From positions 22,575-86,574 of the forward strand of contig CANQRB010000010.1 in NCBI GenBank assembly GCA_947626145.1: a stretch of 64,000 nucleotides of DNA, read 5' to 3'. The DNA is from an uncultured Clostridia bacterium (lineage in GTDB: Bacteria; Bacillota; Clostridia; UMGS1883). Shown here piece after piece: positions 50,521-60,614 of this stretch. The notes below the pieces were generated by a model. The model had not been told where the DNA came from. It searched no databases and saw only the letters and a list, made by a program, of their open reading frames with translations. The translations under genes were made by a program, and so were the position numbers. Numbering within the stretch: the first letter of the stretch is position 1; each line of letters starts with the position of its first letter.

Positions 50521-51053
50521 TGAAAAAATTCACCACAAGGGACATCATCGTCTGCGCTCTTATGTCGGCGGTGATGTGTGTCTGCTCAATGTTCACCATT
50601 CCCACGGGCTTTATATCAGTGACGCTGAGCGTGTTCGGAGTGCTGCTTTCGGCGGTGATTCTTGGCCGGAAACGTGCCGTTATTGCCACGGCGGTGTTTA
50701 TATTGCTGGGGGCAGTCGGCCTGCCGGTATTCAGTGGCATGAGGGGCGGTCTCGGTATGCTGGCCGGGCCCACCGGCGGCTTTATATGGTCATACATACC
50801 CATGGCCTTCATCGTTGGCCTCGCTTCTGACAGGGCGGAGGGCGGCTGCCGCCTTCCCATTGTTATCGCCGCCTGTTTCGTCGGGGCCGCGCTGTGCGAC
50901 TCTCTTGGGGCGGTACAGTACAAATTCGTCATGGAAACCGGCTTTGGCGCGGCTTTCGGGGCCTGCTTTGCGCCCTTTATACTGTTGGACTGCGTTAAGG
51001 GGCTCGCTGCGGCGGTGCTGGGAATAAAAATAAGGAAAATACTTCGGCTCTAA
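50521..51053 (+). CDS. bioY: BioY-family biotin transporter S component
   Basis: [83 protein letters not shown]. Confidence 0.93.
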
Positions 51054-51073
51054 CTGCCGGAAAGGACAAAAAT

Positions 51074-51844
51074 ATGAAATTCATATCATGGAACGTCAAC
51101 GGCCTTCGGGCCTGCATGAGCAAGGGCTTTGCCGATTTCTTCGCCCAGGCTGACGCGGACTTCTTCTGCCTTCAGGAGACAAAGCTCCAGGAGGGGCAGA
51201 TAGACTTCGCGCCGGAGGGGTACCTCTGCTATTGGAATTACGCCGAGAAAAAGGGCTACAGCGGCACGGCCATCTTCACCAAGCACCGGCCGAAGGCGGT
51301 GACCTACGGTATCGGCATTGAGGAGCACGACCACGAGGGCCGTGTAATCACCCTCGAGTATGAGAGCTTTTACGTTGTGACCGTCTACACCCCCAACTCT
51401 CAGGACGAGCTGAAAAGGCTGGACTACCGCATGAGGTGGGAGGACGATTTTCTGGCTTATCTTAAGGGTCTCAACGCCAAAAAGCAGGTGCTCTTCGCCG
51501 GGGATTTGAACGTCGCCCACAAGGAGATAGATCTGAAAAACCCAAAAACCAACCGTCACAACGCCGGCTTTACCGACGAGGAGAGGGCCAAATTCACCGC
51601 CGTGGTGGAAAACGGGTTTAAGGACACCTTCCGCTCCCTCTATCCGGATATGGAAAACATCTATTCCTGGTGGTCCTACCGCTTCAAGGCGCGGGAAAAG
51701 AATGCGGGCTGGCGTATTGACTACTGGTGCGTTTCCGAAAATATGCCAATCGTTGACGCCATGATATACACCGACGTTTACGGCAGCGACCACTGCCCCG
51801 TCGGCCTCATAGTGGACGAAAAGGAGGCCGGTCTCCTTGTATGA
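51074..51844 (+). CDS. xth: Exodeoxyribonuclease III
   Basis: [63 protein letters not shown]. Confidence 0.96.
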   Translation: MKFISWNVNGLRACMSKGFADFFAQADADFFCLQETKLQEGQIDFAPEGYLCYWNYAEKKGYSGTAIFTKHRPKAVTYGIGIEEHDHEGRVITLEYESFYVVTVYTPNSQDELKRLDYRMRWEDDFLAYLKGLNAKKQVLFAGDLNVAHKEIDLKNPKTNRHNAGFTDEERAKFTAVVENGFKDTFRSLYPDMENIYSWWSYRFKAREKNAGWRIDYWCVSENMPIVDAMIYTDVYGSDHCPVGLIVDEKEAGLLV

Positions 51845-52709
51845 GCTCACCGACCCCAGGATAATAAAAAGCCTCTGTACCCGTTTCGGCTTCACCTTTT
51901 CAAAGAGCATGGGGCAGAATTTTATCACCGATCCCTCGGTGCTGGCACACATCGCCGCCAGAGCCACGGATGGCGCCGAGGGCGTGATCGAGATAGGCCC
52001 CGGCTTCGGCAGCCTTACGGCGGCTCTGGCCTCGCGGGCGGAAAAGGTCACGGCCATTGAGCTGGATCGGCGGCTCGAACCCGTGCTGAAGGAGACTCTG
52101 GCCGGCTTCGGAAATATCGACATTATCTGGCAGGACTGTCTCAAGGTGGACTTTAATGAGCTTTTGAATACCCGTTTTACCGGAATGAACGTCAGTGTGG
52201 CGGCAAATCTGCCGTATTATATCACAACCCCCATCCTCATGAACCTGATAGAGAACCGCTATCCCTTCAAGCGCATTATCGTCATGGTTCAAAAAGAGGT
52301 GGCCCAGAGGCTCTGCGCCTCTCCCGGCGGCAAGGACTATGGGGTCGTGACCCTGACCGCTCTGTACTATACCCGGCCGGAGATACTTGAGATAGTACCG
52401 GCCTCAAGCTTTATTCCCGCCCCGAAGGTGGACAGCGCCGTGATCTCTCTTGAGCTCAGGGACGAACCCGCCGTAAAGCCTAAGGACGAGCGGCTTTTCT
52501 TCGCTTTGATAAAGGCCGCCTTTTCTCAGCGGCGCAAGACCCTGCTCAACTGTCTTGCCAACAGCGGTAAATTCGGGACGAAGGAAGACATAGAGGGCGC
52601 GATCTCCTCCATCGGCAAGGATCCTCGCCTCCGCGGCGAGACACTCAGTATTGAGGAATTTGCCTCTTTGGCGGACGTGTTTGTTGAGAAAAACAGCTTG
52701 TCGAAATAG
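51837..52709 (+). CDS. rsmA: 16S rRNA (adenine1518/1519-N6) dimethyltransferase (TTG start)
   Basis: [20 protein letters not shown]...[12 protein letters not shown]...[13 protein letters not shown]. Confidence 0.96.
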   Translation: MYELTDPRIIKSLCTRFGFTFSKSMGQNFITDPSVLAHIAARATDGAEGVIEIGPGFGSLTAALASRAEKVTAIELDRRLEPVLKETLAGFGNIDIIWQDCLKVDFNELLNTRFTGMNVSVAANLPYYITTPILMNLIENRYPFKRIIVMVQKEVAQRLCASPGGKDYGVVTLTALYYTRPEILEIVPASSFIPAPKVDSAVISLELRDEPAVKPKDERLFFALIKAAFSQRRKTLLNCLANSGKFGTKEDIEGAISSIGKDPRLRGETLSIEEFASLADVFVEKNSLSK

Positions 52710-52722
52710 TTCGGCATATTTA

Positions 52723-52756
52723 AGCAGGCTTGCCTTGAGCGGGCCTGCTTTTTTGC
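52723..52756 (+). terminator. rsmA terminator
   Basis: AAGCAGGC...GCCTGCTTTTTT. Confidence 0.75.
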
Positions 52757-52871
52757 TGAAGGTGTAAATTTAATAAATAATTTTGTATAATCTTGATATT
52801 TCGAGAGCGATGTATTATAATGAAATCAAACGCAGCGCGGAGATTGCGTCCGTGTTCATAGCAACAAAAAA

Positions 52872-52960
52872 ATGACAGTCCGTTTTAACACCCAGTGAAT
52901 ATGCTATAATAACTGTATAAGGAACATATTTTTTGCAAAAACAACGGCACGGACTGTCAT
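52872..52960 (+). promoter_or_regulatory. cas operon promoter flanked by a perfect 12-bp inverted repeat
   Basis: ATGACAGTCCGT (52872-52883) and ACGGACTGTCAT (52949-52960); -10 TATAAT at 52905-52910. Confidence 0.65.
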
Positions 52961-53001
52961 ACCGCACAGAAATTGAAAAAGGAAAAGGAGAAATAATAAC
53001 T

Positions 53002-55152
53002 ATGTTCAAAGCTCACACCGGTCCAAACAACACATTTCAAACTCTGAAGGAGCACCTGGAAAACGTTTCCGAGCTGTGCGCCGGATACGCTATTCCCGAG
53101 CTTCAGGATTATGCCCGGCTATGCGGCCTGCTCCACGATCTGGGTAAGTACACCAGGTCCTTTCAGAAGCGGATAAACGGCGCCAATATTCAGGTTGAAC
53201 ACGCCCGTTACGGAGCGCAGGAGATCAACGGTAAGGGTAAAGGCTCGTACTTGCCTATGGTGGAGTATTGCATCGCCGGTCATCACAGCGGCCTTCATGA
53301 CGGCGGAACGAAGGCGGACAACAGTGATATTGCCTCGCTCCACGGCCTTTTAAAGCGGGAAAGAGAGGATTGCTCGGCCTACAGGAACGAGATTGAATTC
53401 ACTATGCCCAAGGACAGTCTGCCCTCGTTCATGAAAGGATGTAAGACCGCCGAAGACGTAATCGAACTCTACGCTTTCCTGACGCGGTATCTCTTTTCAT
53501 GCCTCACCGACGCGGACTTTATTGATACCGAGCGTTTCTTTTCGCCCGGAGCGGAGAGGGGAGTCCACGGAAGCTTTGAAAAAGCCCTTGAGCTTCTGAA
53601 TAAAAGGCTGGATTCCTTCCGACCGACGACAAAGCTGCAAAAGGCCCGCAGCGAAATACAGTCTCAGGTCTACCGGCGTATGCGCGATGGGGCGGATGTG
53701 TATTTCATTGATATGCCCACCGGCAGCGGCAAAACCCTTTGCAGCCTTAAGGCCGCCCTCGAAACGGCCATTCGGGAAAAGAAGAAGAGAATTATTTACA
53801 TAATTCCCTATGTCAGCATTATTGAGCAGACCGCCGATGTGTTTGAGAATATTTTCGGCGATGTGCTGCCGGTGCTCCAGCACCATTCCAACTATAGCTT
53901 TGACACTGAGGCCAACGAGGACGAGAACACCGCCGATAAGCTGAAGCGGGCCTGTGAAAACTGGGACGCCGATCTCATAGTGACCACCAACATTCAGTTT
54001 TTTGAATCCATGTACCACTATAAAGGCAGCCGGCTGCGCAAGCTCCACAATCTGGCCGACAGCGTGATCGTTTTTGATGAGTTCCATATGCTCCCGACCC
54101 AATACATACAACCCTGTCTCAGGGCGGTGGGCTATATTACTAAGTATCTCCATTCCACGGCTCTCATTATGTCGGCCACAATGCCGGACTATTCCGCTTA
54201 TTTGGAAAAATATCTGCCCGGCAGCAGCGTTGCCGGCGCCGTGGAGGACAAATCCCTTTTCGGGGCCTTTGAAAAGTGCCGCTACAGTTATGTCGGTCAG
54301 AAAAGTCTTGAAGAAATTGCCGCCATGGCCGGCGAGCGCGGCAGTACACTTGTGATTGTGAACTCCCGCAAAACGGCGAAAAGACTCTTCAATTTGTGCA
54401 GGGAGGACGGCGAAGCCTATCATCTTTCCACTTACATGACGCCGGCCCACCGGTCAAAGGTGATAGGCGAAATAAGGTCGCGGCTTGATGCCGGGGCAGA
54501 TGTGACCGTAATATCTACCTCACTTATAGAAGCTGGAGTCGATCTCGATTTCCGAACAGTAATGCGGGAAAACGCCGGTCTCGACAACGTAGTTCAGGCG
54601 GGCGGCCGCTGCAACCGCGAGGGAAAAATGGAGTCGGGCGACGTAATAGTCTTTGAGACCGGCAGCGCCTACGGCGAGGTCGCGATCAAGGCAAACATCA
54701 CACGCAGCCTTTTCGAGGAGTACGGCAATATAACCGGCGAGGACTGCATAAAGGAATATTACCGCCGCCTTTTTGCCTGGAACGACGAGCTGATTTCCAA
54801 GAACAGTATAACAGAGGATATGATGGTTCTCAAACCTGACGCCATTCCGTTCCGCAGCTACGCCGAGAGCTTCGGCCTCATCGACAACGAGACCATAGGC
54901 ATACTCATTCCCGACGAGGAAAACGCCGAACTGATGAAGGATATAGAAGCTTTGAGGCAGGGCAATCTTTCGGTCAAGCGCCGTCTGCAAAAGCATTGTG
55001 CCTCGGTGCGCCACTATGAGTTTAAGACCATGCTGGAAATGGGAATAGTCGAGCAGCTGCCCGGCGGAGTGTGGATGCTGAGCAATTCCGCATATTACGA
55101 CAAGGAATTTGTGGGCCTTGATCTGGAACGTGAAGCAAACTTTATTTTGTAA
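53002..55152 (+). CDS. cas3: CRISPR-associated nuclease/helicase Cas3 (HD + DExD/H)
   Basis: HD region LCGLLHDLGKYTRSFQKR, MPTGSGKTLCSLKAAL, VFDEFHML, VVQAGGRCNREGK; RBS GGAGAAATAATAACTATG. Confidence 0.95.
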   Translation: MFKAHTGPNNTFQTLKEHLENVSELCAGYAIPELQDYARLCGLLHDLGKYTRSFQKRINGANIQVEHARYGAQEINGKGKGSYLPMVEYCIAGHHSGLHDGGTKADNSDIASLHGLLKREREDCSAYRNEIEFTMPKDSLPSFMKGCKTAEDVIELYAFLTRYLFSCLTDADFIDTERFFSPGAERGVHGSFEKALELLNKRLDSFRPTTKLQKARSEIQSQVYRRMRDGADVYFIDMPTGSGKTLCSLKAALETAIREKKKRIIYIIPYVSIIEQTADVFENIFGDVLPVLQHHSNYSFDTEANEDENTADKLKRACENWDADLIVTTNIQFFESMYHYKGSRLRKLHNLADSVIVFDEFHMLPTQYIQPCLRAVGYITKYLHSTALIMSATMPDYSAYLEKYLPGSSVAGAVEDKSLFGAFEKCRYSYVGQKSLEEIAAMAGERGSTLVIVNSRKTAKRLFNLCREDGEAYHLSTYMTPAHRSKVIGEIRSRLDAGADVTVISTSLIEAGVDLDFRTVMRENAGLDNVVQAGGRCNREGKMESGDVIVFETGSAYGEVAIKANITRSLFEEYGNITGEDCIKEYYRRLFAWNDELISKNSITEDMMVLKPDAIPFRSYAESFGLIDNETIGILIPDEENAELMKDIEALRQGNLSVKRRLQKHCASVRHYEFKTMLEMGIVEQLPGGVWMLSNSAYYDKEFVGLDLEREANFIL

Positions 55153-55169
55153 CTTACAGATACAGTAAA

Positions 55170-55211
55170 TTTGATAAAAACTGCTTGCAATATTTGATAA
55201 ATTGTGATAAA
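55170..55211 (+). promoter_or_regulatory. Direct-repeat cluster TTTGATAAA upstream of cas5c, with a possible internal promoter
   Basis: TTTGATAAA at 55170 and 55193, TGTGATAAA at 55203. Confidence 0.4.
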
Positions 55212-55251
55212 ATAATATTATAATTTTTATATGAAAAAGGAGGGTCAAATT

Positions 55252-55980
55252 ATGCCAACAAGCTATGGCTTCAAGATCATGGTCAGCGGCGACTACGCCT
55301 GCTTTACCCGTCCGGAGTTGAAGGTTGAGCGCGTAAGCTACGATGTTCCGACGCCCGGAGCGCTTGAGGGTCTTATTAAGTGCCTGTACTGGAAACCAGC
55401 TATCAGATACATAATAGACGAAATTGTGGTCTTTAATCCGATCAATTTTATCAACATACGCCGGAACGAGGTAAAGGACAAGGTTAACCTTTCCGCCGTG
55501 AAAAGCGCCATGAACGGCAAGGGCGGCGAGCCGGAAATTTACACGAAGGAAAGCATAAACCAGCGTGGGGGCATGGTGCTCAGGGACGTGCTGTACGGCG
55601 TGGGATTTCATTTTGAATTGACGGGCCTGCGCAGCGACCATGAGGACGAGGGAGAGGCCAAGCACTTCAATATTCTGCGGCGAAGGCTGGAAAACGGCCA
55701 GTGCTTCCGTCAGCCTGTGCTGGGTTGCCGTGAGTTCTCGGTAAGGGAGATATATCCCGTGGAGGAGTTCCCCTACGAAAAAATACACGATAGCCTTAAA
55801 GGCGACCGGGATTTAGGCTTCATGCTGTACCGCATGGAGTTTGAGGATAAGGGCCGTCCGCTGAACGGCGACTGGGACGAGCCTAAGTTTTCCGATTCGG
55901 CGAGGCCCAGCTTCTATCGGCCCCACATGGTGGACGGAGTTATCGACGTGGCGAAGTACAGGGAGGAATTGAGATGCTGA
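55252..55980 (+). CDS. cas5c: Type I-C Cas5 (Cas5c/Cas5d), predicted pre-crRNA endonuclease
   Basis: SYGFKIMVSGDYACFTRPELKVERVSYDVPTPGALEGLIKCLYWKPAIRY; RBS AAAGGAGGG. Confidence 0.95.
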   Translation: MPTSYGFKIMVSGDYACFTRPELKVERVSYDVPTPGALEGLIKCLYWKPAIRYIIDEIVVFNPINFINIRRNEVKDKVNLSAVKSAMNGKGGEPEIYTKESINQRGGMVLRDVLYGVGFHFELTGLRSDHEDEGEAKHFNILRRRLENGQCFRQPVLGCREFSVREIYPVEEFPYEKIHDSLKGDRDLGFMLYRMEFEDKGRPLNGDWDEPKFSDSARPSFYRPHMVDGVIDVAKYREELRC

Positions 55981-57767
55981 TAAGCGCGCTGAACGAATAC
56001 TACGACAAGCTGGCCGCCGCGGGGAAGGTCAGCCCTCCCGGCATGACCAGGCAGAAAATAAGCTATATGATAATGCTCCGGCCCGACGGGACGGTCAGCA
56101 ACATCAACGATGTTCGCGAAGAAACTCAGCCGGACGCAAAGGGCAAAACAAAGAAGGAACTCCGGGAAATGGATTTCCCGGAAAGACCGCCGACCACGGC
56201 TATTGTGCCGTATCTCGCCGACCACAGGCCCCTGTACATTTTCGGCCTCAGCTATGACAAAAACGAAAAGCGCCTGACTCCCGACGGAGAAAAGGCCGAG
56301 GAAAGGCACAAAAAATTTGTGGAATACAACCTTGAGTTTACCGAGGGCCTCACTTCGCCAATAGTAACCGCTTTCAGGAATTTCCTGATAAATTGGAAGC
56401 CCGGGGACGAAACGGAAAATCCGAAGCTCACCGCCCTTGATAAGGATTACGCCGGCGGAAATTACTGCTTTGCTCTTGACGGTCATCCCGAGATAACCTT
56501 GCACGGGGATAAAGGCCTTTTGGAAAAGTGGAGAGCCGCGTCGTACGGCGAGGCCGAACCCGACGGAGTGTGCGCCGTCAGCGGTGAACCGGCGGTCATA
56601 GCCAGAATACACGACAAAATAAAGGGTGTGCGTGGCGGACAGGCTACCGGAACCGCCATAGTTTGCTTCAACAGTCCGGCGGAGGAATCCTACGGCAGGT
56701 CACAGTCATATAACAGCTCCATTTCTCAGAATGTGATGAAGCGATATACCGAGGCTCTTAACCTGCTAATTTCGGATAAAGGGCATTGTATGTATGTAGA
56801 GGATTTAACTATGGTGTTTTGGGCTCAGTCCGAGAATGACGGGGCGGAAACAGATATTTTTAGAGCTCTGCTGAACGGTGACGAAATGGATGCCGATGAG
56901 ACAAACGCCATGCTGCGGGCCGCTGTGAAGGAAATAGCTCAGGGGCGTAATGTCGATTTATCGGCCTTTGACGATGTTGATGAGAACGTGACTTTTTATG
57001 TGGTTGGCTTGGCGCCGAATGTGGCTCGGGTGTCGCAAAAATTCATATACCGTGACAAATTCGGCGAGGTATTTAAAAATGTTGCCGGCCACCAGGCCGA
57101 CATGATGCAGGAGGGCGGCGAATGGCAGATACCGCTTTGGAGAATTCTTAAAGAGCTGATTTCACCTAAAAGTAAGAACGACAAGGTTTCGCCGCCGCTT
57201 ATAGCTTCTCTGTTCTCGGCAATAATCAACGGTTACCGTTATCCCGACAGTCTGCTGGAAACGGCGGTCCGCCGGGTAAAGGTTGATAAAAATGTAAATT
57301 ATGTTCGTGCCGGCATAATAAAGGCCTGTGTCAACAGAAGGTCGAGATTTAATAATGAAAAGGAGGAAATAAAAATGGCACTGGATAAGAATAACACAAA
57401 TCCGGCTTACCTCTGCGGAAGGCTCTTTGCCGTGCTGGAGAGAATACAAAGGAACGCCGCAGAGGGAGAACTGAACAAGACGATCAAGGATTCGTATTTC
57501 GCCTCGGCCTGCGCCAAGCCTCAGGCGGTGTTCACTCAGCTTATGCGTCTGGCTCAGTATCACATGAAGAAGGATGACTATGCCGAAAGAAATAATCGGC
57601 TGATCGGCGAAATAATTGATAAGCTGGGTGACAGCTTCCCCTCGACGCTGCCGCTGGCCGAACAGGGTAAATTCATAATCGGATACTATCAGCAGGTTCA
57701 GAACTTTTATGAAAAGTCTGGTAACAGTGTTGAAAAAAATGAAACCAATGAAAATAATAATAATTAA
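55974..57767 (+). CDS. cas8c: Type I-C Cas8c/Csd1 large subunit
   Basis: LNEYYDKLAAAGKVSPPGMTRQKISYMIMLRPDG...; Csd1-like; between cas5c and cas7. Confidence 0.95.
   Translation: MLISALNEYYDKLAAAGKVSPPGMTRQKISYMIMLRPDGTVSNINDVREETQPDAKGKTKKELREMDFPERPPTTAIVPYLADHRPLYIFGLSYDKNEKRLTPDGEKAEERHKKFVEYNLEFTEGLTSPIVTAFRNFLINWKPGDETENPKLTALDKDYAGGNYCFALDGHPEITLHGDKGLLEKWRAASYGEAEPDGVCAVSGEPAVIARIHDKIKGVRGGQATGTAIVCFNSPAEESYGRSQSYNSSISQNVMKRYTEALNLLISDKGHCMYVEDLTMVFWAQSENDGAETDIFRALLNGDEMDADETNAMLRAAVKEIAQGRNVDLSAFDDVDENVTFYVVGLAPNVARVSQKFIYRDKFGEVFKNVAGHQADMMQEGGEWQIPLWRILKELISPKSKNDKVSPPLIASLFSAIINGYRYPDSLLETAVRRVKVDKNVNYVRAGIIKACVNRRSRFNNEKEEIKMALDKNNTNPAYLCGRLFAVLERIQRNAAEGELNKTIKDSYFASACAKPQAVFTQLMRLAQYHMKKDDYAERNNRLIGEIIDKLGDSFPSTLPLAEQGKFIIGYYQQVQNFYEKSGNSVEKNETNENNNN
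57375..57767 (+). CDS. Predicted Cas11c small subunit from an internal in-frame start in cas8c
   Basis: AAAAGGAGGAAATAAAAATG inside cas8c, in frame (offset 1401 nt); product MALDKNNTNPAYLCGRLFAVLERIQRNAAEGELN... Confidence 0.75.
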   Translation: MALDKNNTNPAYLCGRLFAVLERIQRNAAEGELNKTIKDSYFASACAKPQAVFTQLMRLAQYHMKKDDYAERNNRLIGEIIDKLGDSFPSTLPLAEQGKFIIGYYQQVQNFYEKSGNSVEKNETNENNNN

Positions 57768-57784
57768 GAAAGGACGATTTGAAA

Positions 57785-58648
57785 ATGAAAGCTATTGAAA
57801 ACCGGTATGAATTCGTAATGATTTTTGACGTGGAGAACGGCAATCCCAACGGAGACCCCGATGCGGGCAATATGCCGCGTATCGACCCCGAGACGTCGCT
57901 GGGTATTATGACCGATGTTTGTCTCAAGCGCAAGATCCGCAACTTTGTGGAGATTTACAAGGAAGGCGAACCGGGCTGCAATATTCTTATCAAGCCCGAC
58001 AAGTCCCTCAACTCCAAATTTACGGCTCTATATGAGGAAAACGGTCTTAAGACAAAGCAGAAGGGCAAAAATGCGGACGATGTACGCGAGGCCCGGAAGT
58101 TTGCGTGTCAGAACTATTATGACGTCAGAACCTTTGGCGCAGTCATGAGCACCGGCGACGATCCCTGCGGCATAGTCCGCGGCCCGGTGCAAATAAACTT
58201 TGCAAAAAGCGTCGACCCTGTATACATACAGGATGTGTCCATCACCCGTCAGGCCCGGACGACGGAGGACAGAATGGAGACCGGCCAGACAGAAATGGGC
58301 CGCAAGAGCATAGTCCCCTACGGCCTTTACAGGGCTGAGGGTTATGTTTCCGCCATGCTGGCCCAGAAGGTTACTGGCTTCTCCGAGGAGGATCTCGAGC
58401 TTTTGTGGACGGCGATAATCAATATGTTTGAGCACGATCACAGCGCCGCCCGCGGTAAGATGTGCATGAGAAAGCTCATCGTATTCCGTCATGACAATGC
58501 CCTCGGCTGCGCTCCATCCGGCGTCCTGTTCGACAAGGTTAAAATCGTGAAAAAGGACGGCGTCACAGTTCCAAGGAGCTATGAGGACTACGTAATTACC
58601 GTTGACGGAAATATGCCAGCCGGCGTCACTCTGGAGGAAAAACTGTGA
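57785..58648 (+). CDS. cas7: Type I-C Cas7/Csd2
   Basis: NRYEFVMIFDVENGNPNGDPDAGNMPRIDPETSLGIMTDVCLKRKIRNFVE. Confidence 0.97.
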   Translation: MKAIENRYEFVMIFDVENGNPNGDPDAGNMPRIDPETSLGIMTDVCLKRKIRNFVEIYKEGEPGCNILIKPDKSLNSKFTALYEENGLKTKQKGKNADDVREARKFACQNYYDVRTFGAVMSTGDDPCGIVRGPVQINFAKSVDPVYIQDVSITRQARTTEDRMETGQTEMGRKSIVPYGLYRAEGYVSAMLAQKVTGFSEEDLELLWTAIINMFEHDHSAARGKMCMRKLIVFRHDNALGCAPSGVLFDKVKIVKKDGVTVPRSYEDYVITVDGNMPAGVTLEEKL

Positions 58649-59307
58649 CAATAAATATCCGGGACATACAGCACTATATGTACTGTCCCCGGAGATTTGC
58701 GCTTATGAGGGTCAACGGAGACTGGGCGGAGAACGCCTTTGTGGTTATGGCCAATATCATGCACGAAAACGTCCACTCCGGCAGACACAACGTAAAATCA
58801 TCATCGAAGATCGAAAAAAGCTCAGTCGCTTTATATAATGATGAGCTGGATATTTATGGCGTGGCCGACTGTGTTGAATTTGAAAAGTCAGCCGGCGGCT
58901 GCGCCGTGCCCGGCCTCGAGGGCAGATATAAGGTCAAATTGGTGGAGTACAAGCCCACACAGCCCCGCGATGGTGAAATAAGAGAGACCGACGCCATTCA
59001 GGTCTTTGCCCAAAAGCTTTGCGCCGACTGTATCTGGCATTGCGACAGCGAGGGATGGCTTTATTATTCAGACACCCGCAAAAGAGTGAAGCTGCCGTTT
59101 GACACTGACTTTGACCGCTATTATGCGCTGTTGACCGGACTTTTGGCGGGGATGAGGAGCTGCCTTGAAAACGGTTTTATCCCGCCGAAGCCTCAGGGAC
59201 AGCAGTGCGGCGGCTGTTCGGTCGAAAACCTTTGCTTGTCCAAGACTGTAAAATATGACGTGAAAAGTCTTGTGATAAAGGGGGAAGACGTATGCGAAAG
59301 CTTTTAA
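58645..59307 (+). CDS. cas4: Cas4 (GTG start)
   Basis: INIRDIQHYMYCPRRFALM...VKLVEYKPTQP...QCGGCSVENLCL (4 Cys Fe-S). Confidence 0.95.
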   Translation: MTINIRDIQHYMYCPRRFALMRVNGDWAENAFVVMANIMHENVHSGRHNVKSSSKIEKSSVALYNDELDIYGVADCVEFEKSAGGCAVPGLEGRYKVKLVEYKPTQPRDGEIRETDAIQVFAQKLCADCIWHCDSEGWLYYSDTRKRVKLPFDTDFDRYYALLTGLLAGMRSCLENGFIPPKPQGQQCGGCSVENLCLSKTVKYDVKSLVIKGEDVCESF

Positions 59308-60314
59308 ACACCCTGTATATTACGGATGAAAACATTTACCTCACCCTTGACGGGGAAAACGTGGTTTGCCGCGAAGGGGACGAGGTTCGCCTCCGTCTGC
59401 CCTTCTCCAACCTCGAGGGGATATGCTGCTTCAGCTATCTCGGCTGTTCTCCGGCGCTTATGGGTAAGTGCGCCGATTACGGCATACCCATAAGCTTTAT
59501 TTCCCCGCAGGGGCATTTCCTCGCCAGAGTAGAGGGTAAGACCCGCGGCAACATTCTCCTGCGGAAGCGTCAGTTTGAACTCTTTTCCGCCCCGCCGGTA
59601 AATTTGCGGCAGAATACCGTTGCGGCAAAGCTGGCCAATACCCGCAGCGTGATCAGGCGTACAATAAGGGACAATCCGCAGGCCGACGGGGACGGGGCCT
59701 TGACCGCCGCCGCCGAACGGCTGACCGGTTATATAGGCGACGTGTACAACGAAACCACCTATGATGGCATAATGGGCATAGAGGGAAACGGCGCAAAAGC
59801 TTATTTTGAGATTTTTAACAGGCTTATTCTTAATCAAAAGGAGGATTTCCGCTTTATACAACGCACCAAGCGGCCGCCTCTTGACCGCGTCAATGCCCTT
59901 TTGTCGTTTTTGTATACGGTCATGACCAACGACTACGCATCGGCGCTTACAAGCGTCGGGCTGGACAGCTATATGGGCTATTATCACGCTCCCCGTCCGG
60001 GACGTGAGTCGCTTGCCTGTGATCTTGTCGAGGAGGCAAGGTGCATAGTTGAAAGGTTTACCCTTACTTTGATAAATCTCAAGATAATCAAGGCCGACGA
60101 TTTTGAGGAGCAGGTGAGCGGAGCGGTCTTTCTCAATAAGGACGGGAGAAAAAAGGTGATTGCCAGATGGCAGGAAAAAAAGCGGAGCGATATGGTTCAT
60201 CCGTATTTAAAGCAAAAGATAAAGCTGGGCCTGCTTCCGTATGTACAGAGTATGCTCATGGCCAGGTATGTCCGTGGCGAGCTGGACGAGTATCCTTGTT
60301 TTTTGGTCAGGTAG
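59292..60314 (+). CDS. cas1: Cas1 integrase
   Basis: LLNTLYITDENIYLTLDGENVVCREGDEVRLRLPFSNLEGICCFSYLGCSPALMGKCADYGIPISFIS; GIEGNGAKAYFEIFN. Confidence 0.97.
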   Translation: MRKLLNTLYITDENIYLTLDGENVVCREGDEVRLRLPFSNLEGICCFSYLGCSPALMGKCADYGIPISFISPQGHFLARVEGKTRGNILLRKRQFELFSAPPVNLRQNTVAAKLANTRSVIRRTIRDNPQADGDGALTAAAERLTGYIGDVYNETTYDGIMGIEGNGAKAYFEIFNRLILNQKEDFRFIQRTKRPPLDRVNALLSFLYTVMTNDYASALTSVGLDSYMGYYHAPRPGRESLACDLVEEARCIVERFTLTLINLKIIKADDFEEQVSGAVFLNKDGRKKVIARWQEKKRSDMVHPYLKQKIKLGLLPYVQSMLMARYVRGELDEYPCFLVR

Positions 60315-60323
60315 GTGATAAAA

Positions 60324-60614
60324 ATGATGGCAGTTGTCAGCTATGACGTTTCTACCGTTGATCCGTTGGGCAGCAAGCGGCTGCGCAAGGTGGCCAAGGT
60401 TTGTGTCAACTATGGTCAGCGGGTCCAGAATTCGGTGTTTGAGATAGATGTTGACTATGGCACCTTTCTTAAAGTGAAAAATGAGCTGGAGAAAATTATT
60501 GACAAAGAACGTGACAGCATACGCATATATTACCTTGGCAACAATTGGAAAAACCGAGTTGAGCACATAGGCGCAAAGGAAACCTATGACCCCGAAGGGG
60601 TGCTGATTTTGTAG
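60324..60614 (+). CDS. cas2: Cas2
   Basis: MMAVVSYDVSTVDPLGSKRLRKVAKVCVNYGQRVQNSVFEIDVD. Confidence 0.97.
   Translation: MMAVVSYDVSTVDPLGSKRLRKVAKVCVNYGQRVQNSVFEIDVDYGTFLKVKNELEKIIDKERDSIRIYYLGNNWKNRVEHIGAKETYDPEGVLIL

Noticed and set aside
52933-53001. N-terminal TTG-start extension of Cas3 (MQKQRHGLSYRTEIEKGKGEIIT)
   Set aside because: The ATG at 53002 has a clear RBS and the extension overlaps the 12-bp regulatory repeat
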